From NCBI GenBank assembly GCA_914767885.1, contig CAJZBQ010000004.1:248001-312000 (forward strand): a stretch of DNA of 64,000 bases. The letters are read 5' to 3'. Below are positions 45,731-54,767 of the stretch, in pieces. Below the pieces are notes generated by a model, which worked only from the letters and a program-made list of their open reading frames with translations, ran no database searches and was not told the DNA's origin. A program made the translations under genes and the position numbers. This DNA is from Blepharisma stoltei. Its lineage: Eukaryota > Ciliophora > Heterotrichea > Heterotrichida > Blepharismidae. The stretch's first letter is position 1, and every line of letters starts with the position of its first letter.

Positions 45731-46729
45731 ATGAATTTAATGCAAAGTTTAGCAAATTATATTATCAGGCCTCACCGAGAGATATACCAAGTATCCGATC
45801 TTGGCCACATCAAATTTTCATTAGGCAAAATAAACTACCAAAGAAAAGACTTTCAATTAGTAAGTACCAGAGGATATCTAAGATGCAGCTGGTTTGACTC
45901 AATAAAAGGAGATCCAAAAAAGTGCATAATATATTGTCACGGCAACTGCGGCTGTAGAATTGACTCTTTTGATATATTAGAACAAGTCCTCAAAGCAGGG
46001 ATGTCATTAGTTTGCTTTGATTTTGGAGGCTGCGGGCTTTCTGATGGCAACTATGTTACGTTAGGTCATTATGAAAAAAACGACATAAAAGTTGTTGTAG
46101 ACTACGTGCAAGCAAGCGGAAAAGCAACATCTATAGGAATATGAGGAAGAAGCATGGGAGCAGTGGCTGCAATTCTATATTCAAATAGCACTGTAAATGC
46201 CCCACCTTTAGTTCTGGATTCTCCATTTTGCTGTCTGAGCGATGTTATTGATGATATGGTAAAGCGGTATAAGCTAATACCAAACATGCTCAAAGATTTT
46301 ATAATGGAAAAAATATCAAAGATCATTAAAGACACAGCTTTCTTTGATATAAACAGTATTATTCCTTTATCTGGGGTAGGAAAATGCCGCAATTCGGCTG
46401 TATTTATACATTCTTTTGAAGATAAACTTATAAATATCGAGCACTCACAAAAGTTATATAAAGAATGGGGTGGACCAAAACACTTTTTGACTGTAAGTGG
46501 GCAACACAATGCGATGAGAGATCCTGTAACGATTTTAAGATCTTTACAATTATTAGAGCAGATGATGAATTTAGGAAGCAGTGAAGATGATGGCTCAGCC
46601 ACTGAACGACGATGTCCTCCTGAGTTTTCGAAAAAGGTAAATAAAGTTATACGACATAGGAGATATCAAAGCGAAGGTGAATCTCAAAAATTTGTACAAA
46701 TTAAATATGCTCGGGTTGAGAAAAGTTAG
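45731..46729 (+). CDS. Alpha/beta-hydrolase (ABHD13/17-like serine hydrolase)
   Basis: A 332-residue frame from MNLMQSLANYIIRPHRE to KYARVEKS and TAG. It has an oxyanion-type CHGNCGCRID, then FDFGGCGLSDG. The nucleophile elbow is GIWGRSMGA (G-x-S-x-G, with TGA as Trp just upstream). The acid residue is in HSFEDKLI and the His in VSGQHNAMRDP, all in the usual order. The family deacylates lipids or S-acylated proteins; the substrate is unknown. The frame stays open upstream of the chosen ATG, but without another ATG. Confidence 0.8.
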
Positions 46730-46818
46730 CTTGAGGGTTTCTAGAGTGGTAGTTTTTTCTAAAAAATATAAGAAATCATTTTAGTATTATTAGAAGAGCC
46801 TAACGAGACAAGATTAAT

Positions 46819-47115
46819 TTATTTCTCAACTTTTTTCATTTCTCTAATCTGGGCTCGAATTTCTGTTAAAAATTTTGGCTCCATAGGAACTGTAAGTGGC
46901 TTTACACTTTTCATAGGCTGAAGTGGGGGTGCATAATCTGGTAGTGGCCTTGCTTTAAATTGTGTGCTTTTTCTAATATCTTCGATTTCTTTTATTTCTT
47001 TCTCTTTTTTAACTTTTTCTTCATCAATTTTTATTTTCTCTTTCAAAATTTTCATCATTTCATCATATTTTTCTCTTTTTGCATTTCTGATTTCACTATG
47101 GAGAGTTACGTTCAT
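46819..47115 (-). CDS. Small TPX2-motif-like protein
   Basis: 98 residues from MNVTLHSEIRNAKREK to EMKKVEK and TAA. A charged helix (residues 10-48) is followed by FKARPLPDYAPPLQPMKSVK and PLTVPMEPKF. These resemble the TPX2 C-terminal motif (F-K-A-x-P-x-P ... P-x-x-P-x-x-S-x-K-P-L-T), a microtubule-binding element. It lies next to another gene with the same motif style (47344-48110), suggesting a local pair. Ciliary/cytoskeletal function is an inference. Confidence 0.65.
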   Translation of the reverse strand: MNVTLHSEIRNAKREKYDEMMKILKEKIKIDEEKVKKEKEIKEIEDIRKSTQFKARPLPDYAPPLQPMKSVKPLTVPMEPKFLTEIRAQIREMKKVEK

Positions 47116-47343
47116 TGGCTTTGTGGTCTCCTTATTCTTCCTTTAAATGATGAACAAATTATATCAAAATCCTGAATCTCGATAATTTATTATCTTTAAT
47201 GCAAGCAATATATTTTTACATAATACGTATGGATTTTTTTAATTATTAATTTAATAAGTAAGCAGCTTGCTTTCAAATTATCACAAGAATAAACATTCTT
47301 AATATTTAAATGCAATTTTTAATTCTTTTGAAAATAAATTCGC

Positions 47344-48110
47344 CTACATAAGTAGTCAAAAAAAATTCTCATGGGAAGAACTAGTGCTTACATGAATTGA
47401 AGGAGGTGGGAATTTTGGCATTGGGAGAGCTTTAAAAGGTTTTATTTGTTGCTTTTCTAATTTCAGTGGGTGGTGTTGTGATCTCTCAGCACAGTGATGA
47501 GATTAAGATCATACGGCCATAAGCTTACTTCATTAGTCGGACTACTTTGAATCCAGGAAAGATGGCTACGCTAGGTGCATATGCTCCAGAGTGCAAATGG
47601 TGTAAGGCCCATCCAAATTTCCACTCTCGAGTTTCTTACTTAACATAAGGATTAGCTCCCTCAGTTAGAGCGAACTTCTGTAGGGTACCCCGATCGATAG
47701 TCCCAATAGACGAAACTATTTAATAGGCAAAACTTGTCTAGCTCAACTGGAAGGGTCAGGAAAATCTTCTAGGGAGAAACAAAACTTCTCTCTTGGGCAA
47801 GGCATCCCAAAACCTGAAGGCCTACTTCAAAAAAGACTCTATCTTCAGCTTCATCAGGATGGATCCTACCTTATACATTGGGAGTACGCCTCGAAGACCA
47901 AATTTACGTCAACGCCACTATTTTATTTCTACATTGATGAGGAATTCCTATTAAATTTATATCGAGACTTTTAAGGGCAGATCTTGATGATTTATTTAAT
48001 GATTGCATTGTAGCGCATGATTCTTCATCTATGAGCTTACGTTTCTTTGGGACTGAAAGGCATAGGCTGTTGTTTAGTTTTCTTTTAAAAGAAGAAGTTT
48101 CTTGTTCCAT
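47344..48110 (-). CDS. Second TPX2-motif-like protein, interrupted by a retroposon-like insertion (frame unresolved)
   Basis: The 5' part 48110 to about 47922 reads MEQETSSFKRKLNNSLCLSV to HQCRNK. The 3' part from about 47439 to the TAG at 47344-47346 reads PFKALPMPKFPPPSIHVSTS to NFFWLLM. PFKALPMPKF is a good TPX2-type motif and fits the neighbour. The parts are separated by an insertion flanked by TTTTATTT. Exact use of that repeat leaves the frame off by one (an AAAA/AAA difference), so the junction, a sequencing slip in the A-run, or a decayed gene must be considered. Confidence 0.45.
47448..47928. mobile_element. SINE-like insertion (S4), related to the one at 60893-61331
   Basis: Flanked by TTTTATTT (47440-47447 and 47921-47928). 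GC-richer. The ~185 nt next to its right end are, in inverted orientation, clearly related to the left end of the dynein insertion. Shared words include GATGCCTTGCC, GAAGTTTTGTTTCTCCC and AGCTAGACA, in the same order. Confidence 0.72.
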
Positions 48111-48474
48111 TTTGAATTCAAATTACTTTCAACGTTAAATTTATATAGTCATTCTTAGAAAATATTTTTCAATTTTTTAGAAAATAAATCATTAATCAAT
48201 ATATTTAAAAAATATTGAAATTTAAAAATCTATTTAATATCGTGAGTTCCGTTTTATCTAATTTTTTTAGGCAATCTGGTTCTTATAAATAAATTTTGCA
48301 GCTATAATAAAAGTTGAGCAAGATAGTCTATTTATGTTTCTCTTTAGCGATTTTATATAGCTTCCACATTGAAAAAATTTGATCTTAAGCATTATCCCTC
48401 TTCCCAATAAAATCTTATTTAATATTTTGGTTTATTACTCAAATCCTTTTTATAAATACAAATAATTTCTTTTT
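48111..48474. other. Intergenic spacer, nothing recognised
   Basis: AT-rich, upstream of the minus-strand TPX2-like gene and left of a MITE. Confidence 0.4.
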
Positions 48475-48477
48475 TTA

Positions 48478-48854
48478 CTCCCCCCCCTCCGTGAGTGAAC
48501 AAAACCATTAGAAAAATCGCTATTTTTTGCCCAAAAACCCACCCTCCGTGAGTGAACAAAATTTTTTTAATAGAAAAAATTTTTATGGAAACAAATTTTG
48601 ATATATAAATGATAATTAGTATAATGAAATCTAGAGCTAATTCTGTTTAATTTTGAACGAATTGCTTTTTAAAACATAAATTTTATAAATTAAATTAATA
48701 TTTGCTTTCAAATTTTTGCGAATTAGATTTTTTTTAATTTCGAAAAAAAATATTTTTTATGAAATTTTATATAATAATTTTTTTTAAAAAAAAAAAATTA
48801 ACCCCCCTCCATGAGTGAACAAAATTTTTTTGTTCACTCACGGAGGGGGGGGAG
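48478..48854. mobile_element. Family A MITE-like IES, intergenic
   Basis: Bounded by TTA at 48475-48477 and 48855-48857. Well preserved: C-run plus CTCCGTGAGTGAACAAAA at the left, doubled hairpin terminus at the right, full family A body. Confidence 0.88.
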
Positions 48855-49087
48855 TTAGGATTTTCATTTTGCTCTGATTCCAAGCTAAAGCTGATTAATG
48901 ATCTGTAGTTTAATAATCTTTTTAATACTCTCCCAAATACAAAAATTATGCATAGTGCTAAAAAGGCTATTCTATTATAGAATTGTATTCTTGTAAATTA
49001 AAAACTTTGAAGCTATATTTACTTTGTGATATGCAAATAGAAAAAACTTCAATTAAAGCTTATCAAAATTAGCATAATTAATGTGCA

Positions 49088-49627
49088 CTAATACAAAGTT
49101 TTTTTAGATTTATATTCATAGCTTCTTTTTAATGTCACATCCGGTACAGCCAAACTTGGCAAGTTGATCCCCACTTGTATGCCATCAATTGAAGAACACG
49201 ACGAAAGGATGCTTTCACAATTCGGTTTTGTAGGCTTGGCCTGCACTTCTCGTTTAGGTCCAATGATTTTTGGAACGAAAACGCTGTCGCTTATGCTATC
49301 TACAGTGCTTGTTGTTCTGTCTGAAATTTTTTCATGACTGACAATTCTCAGTAAGCTTTGCTCAGAAATACCTAAATCTTGTAGAATTCCTGAGTTAGGT
49401 AGAAGTTTATCATCCAGCATAAGCTGAATTTTCTCACCTGGAAGCATTTGTTTCAGATGGGAAATGGTCATATCGAAAGTCACCTTCAAAGTGAAAATTT
49501 GATTGTTGGACTCGGAATAGACTGAAACCGTGTTCTTCCGCACGATACGCGTTCCTGCAGTTCCTGGGGTAGGCTTTATTCTTTGAGTGACATTAGGTGG
49601 GGTCTGGGTTGATGATGTCTGTCCCAT
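49088..49627 (-). CDS. Ubiquitin-like-domain protein with possible N-myristoylation
   Basis: A 179-residue frame from MGQTSSTQTPPNVTQR to YKSKKTLY and TAG. MGQTSS fits an N-terminal myristoylation signal (Gly2, Ser/Thr at 5-6). Residues about 33-98 (VSVYSESNNQIFTLKVTFDM, LKQMLPGEKIQLMLDDKLL, LQDLGISEQSLLRIV) have the order of a beta-grasp ubiquitin-like domain. The rest looks disordered. It has no Gly-Gly terminus, so it is probably a Ubl-domain protein rather than a modifier. The start codon is only 8 nt from the foldback element at 49635. Confidence 0.65.
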   Translation of the reverse strand: MGQTSSTQTPPNVTQRIKPTPGTAGTRIVRKNTVSVYSESNNQIFTLKVTFDMTISHLKQMLPGEKIQLMLDDKLLPNSGILQDLGISEQSLLRIVSHEKISDRTTSTVDSISDSVFVPKIIGPKREVQAKPTKPNCESILSSCSSIDGIQVGINLPSLAVPDVTLKRSYEYKSKKTLY

Positions 49628-49634
49628 GATTAGA

Positions 49635-50922
49635 TATAGAACTTTCTCTTCAATAGTGCGATAAGGCGTGCTTCCTGGTTTGACTAAAAGGGTCTTTGGG
49701 CCATGAAAATCTGATGTTCCTTCTTTGTAAGAGAGTCATACAGTGAAAATAAAGAGTACTGGCTGATCAATCTCGAGAACTTAAAGAGAGGCTATTTGCA
49801 AATTTACACTTTTGGTTCGTCAAATGGATCTGGCGAGCCAATTCTGGCCGGGTACTTGAAATTATAAATGATAGTTGCCAGAATTTTATTAATTTTCTGA
49901 TGGCAAGTATGATCAGAATTTTAATAAATGGCACAGGATAAGACAACCCACTTAAAAAATATTGTTAAAATTAAAGCCCCATTTTTATAAAAGATATAAT
50001 AAATTTTAAAAAATTATTATATTATTTTAAAAATATTTTTTATAAAAAATTTATTTATATTGATATAATTATTTTAAAATTTTATTTTTTAACATTTGAA
50101 AGAAATTTAAAAATATTATAAGAAGAAAATTTTAATATCATTAGTAAAGTTCGTAAAGAACAACAAGCGCTTAGCACAAACTTTGGCTTTTATAAAGCAG
50201 TTAGTCATAATTAAATTGGCATCATTTATTTAGAAATCTATCCTTCCGCAAAAACACAACTCGATCAACAAGTTTTTAATTATTAACTCCATTTTAATTT
50301 TCTAACGAAAACCATATGAGTCATTAGTAAGTTCGTAAAGAGCAACAAGCGCTTAGCACAAACTTTGGCTTTTATAAAGCATTTAGTCATAATTAAATTG
50401 GCATCATTTATTAAGAAATCTATCCTTCCGCAAAAACACAACTTGATCAACAAGTTTTTAATTATTAACTCCATTTTAATTTTCTAACGAAAACCATATG
50501 AGTCATTAGTAATTTCGTAAAGAACAACAAGCGCATAGCACAAACTTTGGCTTTTATAAAGCAGTTATAATTATTTCCAAAGGAATTATTAGATCGGTTT
50601 GAAAGGAATAAGTTGTCTGATCCTGTGCCATTTATTAAAATTCTGATCATCCTCACCATCAAAAAATTAATAAAATCCTGGCAACACCATTTTTCATTTC
50701 AAGTACTGGCCAGAATTGGCTCGTCAGATTCATTTGACGAACCAAAATGTAAATTTTTCACACAGCCTCTCTTTAAGTTCTCGAGATTGATCAGGCAGAA
50801 TTTTTTTATTTAGGCTGTTTTTCTCCCCCATGAATAAAGAATAGCAAGTTTTCATATGTTTAAGATCATCCGGTAAAACCTAAGAATGCGCCTTATCGCG
50901 CTATTGAAAAGAAACTTCTATA
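49635..50922. mobile_element. 1.3-kb foldback element with ~300-nt terminal inverted repeats
   Basis: The left arm (49635 to about 49950) and right arm (about 50600 to 50922) are inverted, ~80% alike by eye. They share TATAGAA at the tips, CAATAG(T/C)GCGATAAGGCG, CTGATCAATCTCGAGAACTT, GAGCCAATTCTGGCC and TTTTAATAAATGGCACAGGA. The centre is very AT-rich and holds a 182-nt tandem repeat. No transposase frame was found, so it is non-autonomous. TATA at both ends allows TA-bounded excision. It sits directly 5' of the Ubl-protein start codon. Confidence 0.82.
50139..50570. repeat. 182-bp tandem repeat inside the foldback element
   Basis: CATTAGTAA(A)GTTCGTAAAG recurs at 50139, 50322 and 50504, spacing 183 and 182. 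About 2.4 copies are present, the third partial. Confidence 0.88.
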
Positions 50923-51355
50923 AATAAAATTAAAATTATTTTGAGCGAAGAAATATATAAATGAAATATTTTTTATTTGAGAAAATCATAAAATTGGAGA
51001 AATTATTTTGATTATATAAAATTAATACCTGGACTTAGCTGTATCATTATAATATCAAGCTTGCAGATTTAATTATTGACCGTGAATATTTTATTAGTTT
51101 ATCCCATTTTTAGATAAACCATTTTCTCATTATAATTTACTGAATATTCAAGCATAAAAAATCTTTTTTCCATATATTTTATATAAGCTGTCTACATATT
51201 TTATGACTTAATAATCTCTGGCTTGTTATTCACACAATGATAGAAGGAGAATTTTTTATTTCTAATTGATTATTTTTTTCTATTTGCAGTCTCAATATTT
51301 GTTGCATTTTAATGTGTTCTAATTACGTAAATTCATATAAATTCAAAACATAAAC
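50923..51355. promoter_or_regulatory. Spacer upstream of the Ubl/chromo-barrel gene
   Basis: AT-rich, nothing specific recognised. If the foldback element is eliminated, this region becomes the joint upstream region of both the minus-strand Ubl-protein gene and the plus-strand gene. Confidence 0.35.
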
Positions 51356-52759
51356 ATGGAAGAAGCATCAGAGACTTACCCTATCAAAATAAGAACTGTA
51401 GATGCTAATCAATTTGAGCTATATGTGACTTCAGACACTAAAGTGTCAGAATTAAAATCTATGATCAAATCTCAAACTCAAGTTCCTGAAGATCAGCAAA
51501 GAATTATTTACCGAGGTAAACTTTTAAAAAACTCAGATTCTATAAGCACATATAAGATTGATAGAGGGCACGTAATTCAGCTTGCAATTGGAAAAACTGC
51601 CCCAGAGCCTCCTCGTCAGGAAGAAGCAGAACCAATCTCAGATGCTTTAAATGACATTTTAAGACTAGCTTTAGAAACAAATCCGGCTTCCCTTTTGAAC
51701 CGCAGACGAAGACGGTACCACAGAAGAAGAGAAATTGATACCAATGAAAGACTGGAAACAATCAAGCAGAATCTGCAAACCATTGAAGGCATGCTTCAGT
51801 CAATGAACACGACAGTAAATGAAGGAGAAGTCCAGTGTTTTGACAATAATCGACGGCAATTTTCAAAAGGCCAATGACTTGACGTAAAAGATACAGTTGA
51901 CCAGTGACTTGAAGCGCAAATAATTGACATCCAAAACACTCCACAAGGGACAATGGCTTATTTTCACTACAATGGCTGGCCTACCCGATGGGACGAATGA
52001 ATTAACACCTCATCTCCGAGAATTCAGCCTCTTCATTCTCATACGCTACAATCTATTGTATCACCTATGCACTCTCCATTCCCAGTAATTTCTCCAGATA
52101 TTGAGAATATGCGTCCATCAGGCCCTTATGACATAAATGAATTTATTCTTCAGTCCTCCACACTTCTTGAGCAGCTAAAAGGTATGATGGAGCGCTATTA
52201 TTCTTTAACCACAATTCTTAGACATGAAAGAGCAGGTGAAAGAGTAAACCCAATAAGAGAAAGACTTAGCATGGTCGATAATCGGTATGAAGAAGAAAAA
52301 GATTGGTCACAAGACCCACATGGCACGAACTCTGAGGCCACAATTGGAAGTGATATTGAAGACTCGTTTGGGATGGAGCTTGATGAAAGTTTTGGAAGCA
52401 GAGAAAACGAAATGACGACAGAACAGGAATTAATGCTACTGACAGGGCAGCTAGCTCCACTGCTTGATAGAGCTGGGAGACTTTTAACTGATTTGGCAGC
52501 TGTTATTGGAGGAACTGCTCAAAGACCTCCAGACGATGCAGTCTCAGTTTCGTCAAGCTTGGTCACAAATGAAAGTGGAATTAGCAGCAATAGTGCAAGA
52601 GCGCCTCTGCAGATTCCTGTGATGCCTACACCGAGCGAACTTGCAGCAATAAATCCAAGGGTATTTGGGCCGGATATTGATATTCATATTCATGCGGTTT
52701 TCCCACAAAGAGCACAAGAGGAAGAAGAAAGAACTCCTTGTTGGAGGCAGCTCTCATAA
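51356..52759 (+). CDS. Ubiquitin-like plus chromo-barrel-like protein
   Basis: A 467-residue open frame from MEEASETYPIKIRTVDAN to TPCWRQLS and TAA, with TGA as Trp at four sites or more. Residues 8-80 are a clear ubiquitin-like domain of the BAG6/ubiquilin style (KSQTQVPEDQQRIIYRGKLL). Residues about 175-225 (DVKDTVDQWLEAQIIDI, YFHYNGWPTRWDEWI) match the Tudor-knot/chromo-barrel pattern. The C-terminal half is acidic and Ser-rich with a short hydrophobic helix (LAPLLDRAGRLLTDLAAVIG). The combination suggests a ubiquitin-linked chromatin or quality-control adaptor (inference). No insertion is present. Confidence 0.78.
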
Positions 52760-52839
52760 TTTGCTAATCTAATAAAGTTTTATGAATTGTATTGGATACT
52801 GATAAAAGCATAATGAGAATAATTAAATTATATGCAGTT

Positions 52840-53804
52840 TTAAGTCACATCAGTCAAAATTTCAACATGATGGTTGAATTTTTCTTCTTTATTTTCCTTC
52901 TTTATTTCTAATATTTTGATCCCTTTTTTGGCTTTATTTCTATAATCTTCATTAAATTTTTTTAGGATGCCTTTATATTTTAAAGGTTGTCATGGGCTTA
53001 CATTTAGTTAGATTATAGAAAAGCTCCCTGTTGGGATCGAAGATCCTTATTACTTCCATAACGCTCCATTCATCTGCTTCGCCAACAATCCTAGAGCTTG
53101 CTTCTACTAGACAAGGGTCTTCACATGCATCCTGTAGCGGAAATTTGTGTTACTGCGCCATGAGAAACGTGCTTAATTCTATATTATTCGAAAAGCTAAT
53201 GTTTTGGTACCTGTCGGCCAAGATGAAAATTCGTAGTCCAAGACGTAACACCTAGTATTGCGCTGGGACGTTCCCGATCGACTGGAGGAGCCTCACTGGT
53301 ATTGATGGGACACCCCTTTCCAACAGCGAACTACATCTTCATCTGAGGTAAAACTTTGTCTTTGGACATTGCGCTACCATACAAATTTAAACACATACCG
53401 AACGCCAAAATTCCTTCACAAGGTCCCTGAGTCTCCAAGCTGCAGGTATGTTAGGAGGTTGGGCTGAATCGCCGCGCCATTTTTTATGTATATGGTTGTC
53501 ATGGGCTAATTTTGTTGCATTCATTTGCATTTATTATTGAACCAATTTTAATATCGATATTGATTTCGCTGCTTTGGCAAGCTGCTCCACTAATTGGCAT
53601 AGGTGTTAAAGCCTTTTCTACATTATTTGAATTTGCAGTTTTTCGGAGGCTTCGGTTTGGTGTGAAGGCATTACGAATGAAGTAGTTCTTTGGGATATGC
53701 TTTCCTGCCAAAGAAAGTGAGGGTTGGTTTACAGATAATGAATAGTCATTATGCTGGGATTTTGTATCTTTATGACTGCTTTTATCAAATGTCTTACACC
53801 TCAT
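52840..53804 (-). CDS. Small hypothetical protein split by a SINE-like insertion
   Basis: Segments 53508-53804 and 52840-52998 sum to 456 nt, 151 residues, from MRCKTFDKSSHKDTKSQHND to FNHHVEILTDVT and TAA. It is basic and Ser/Asn-rich in the first half, with a charged helix at the end (KYKGILKKFNEDYRNKAKKG, LEIKKENKEEKF). No family is recognised. The frame is continuous only when the 509-nt insert is removed with one copy of GGTTGTCATGGGCT, giving NKISPWQPLKYKG. Confidence 0.65.
52999..53507. mobile_element. SINE-like insertion (S5) with 14-nt duplication
   Basis: Flanked by GGTTGTCATGGGCT at 52985-52998 and 53494-53507. GC-richer than its surroundings, no terminal inverted repeats, no long frame. 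Unlike most other inserts, the duplication itself contains no TA. Confidence 0.78.
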
Positions 53805-53900
53805 GAATAGTGAGCAAGGAAATATTTTTCTGAAATGCCATTAATAATCAGTATCATTTAATATATAAGTTTTTTTTTCTCAAACTAAAAATGGAAATTA

Positions 53901-54704
53901 TTAATTGAGAAAGTTAGAGAAATTATCAAAAAGCTCAATTTTAAGCTGATCTAACTCATGCCATCGAAGCCCAAACTTCAGGACTAGTATCCTTATCTGG
54001 CCGAGGTTGAATTCACTACCTAGTGAGCAAGAAGAAAGAATTTAGTTACCCTACACTAATCTTAGGTTGTGAGCAAGAGGAAATAAGACGGAAATCAAAG
54101 AGCGAAATAGGTAGAAGTTTGACATAGGCTGACCAGCTGCTTAGAAGTGGACATTAAACTTTATTAATAATATATGCAGATCTAACTCATTTTCTTGAAT
54201 TTCAAAATTAAAACTCACAGCTTCTCTATCTTGATCAGAGATAATTTCAGGTTCATTTAATGTGCTGTTACACATATCAGTTTTTGGCTCATTATCGTTT
54301 GGAGTAACACTAGGCGGACTGATGCTGACTCTATTTATTAGTTCAATAGGAGGCAATGAAGTAATAGTGTTGTTTTCTAGATAATCCTTAAACTGATCAT
54401 TTACTAATGATCTTATCAAATTGTTGCTGTACTTCGTTCTATATCCTTTTGGAGTAATATTTCTACTTCTATTAGAAGGAGTTGCTCTGGCATTAGTTTT
54501 TGCTTTGGCTGCTTCTACCAATAGTTGGGTATCAGCAGTTTTTTTCGATTTTTCTACTGTAAAATATCACTTTTTCCTTAAATTTCTTGCCTTTTCTTGG
54601 CTTGGCGTGCCCCCAGAAGAAACACTTAGCCTTCTTCAAGGAATTCAAGGAGTGCCCGGCTTAACTTTATTTGTTGAGCTAGGATAATAATGAAGACTAG
54701 TCAT
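53901..54704 (-). CDS. Small hypothetical protein split by a 231-nt insertion
   Basis: Segments 54179-54704 and 53901-53947 sum to 573 nt, 190 residues, from MTSLHYYPSSTNKVKPGTPW to ELFDNFSNFLN and TAA. It is Ser/Pro-rich at the start, with a basic Arg/Lys stretch (RNLRKKWYFTVEKSKK, TPSNRSRNITPKGYRTKYSN) and an acidic end (FEIQENELDQLKIELFDNF). No family is recognised. Reading straight into the insert would give a different C-terminus ending NVHF. The joined version is preferred because the 12-nt repeat restores a helical acidic end. Confidence 0.62.
53948..54178. mobile_element. Short SINE-like insertion (S6) with 12-nt duplication
   Basis: Flanked by GATCTAACTCAT at 53948-53959 and 54179-54190. 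GC-richer. Contains CTGGCCGAGGTTGAATTC, which has tRNA-like words but not at proper A/B spacing. Removal of 231 nt keeps the frame. Confidence 0.7.
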
Positions 54705-54767
54705 TGAAAATTCTAATTTTACAACAATTTCTACTTATAAACCCATTTTAAATAACCAATAAATTAT

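Noticed and set aside
50283-50662. Two similar minus-strand frames ending VFVRKLKWS
   Set aside because: Produced by the 182-bp tandem repeat in the foldback element; they are copies of noncoding repeat, not a gene family.
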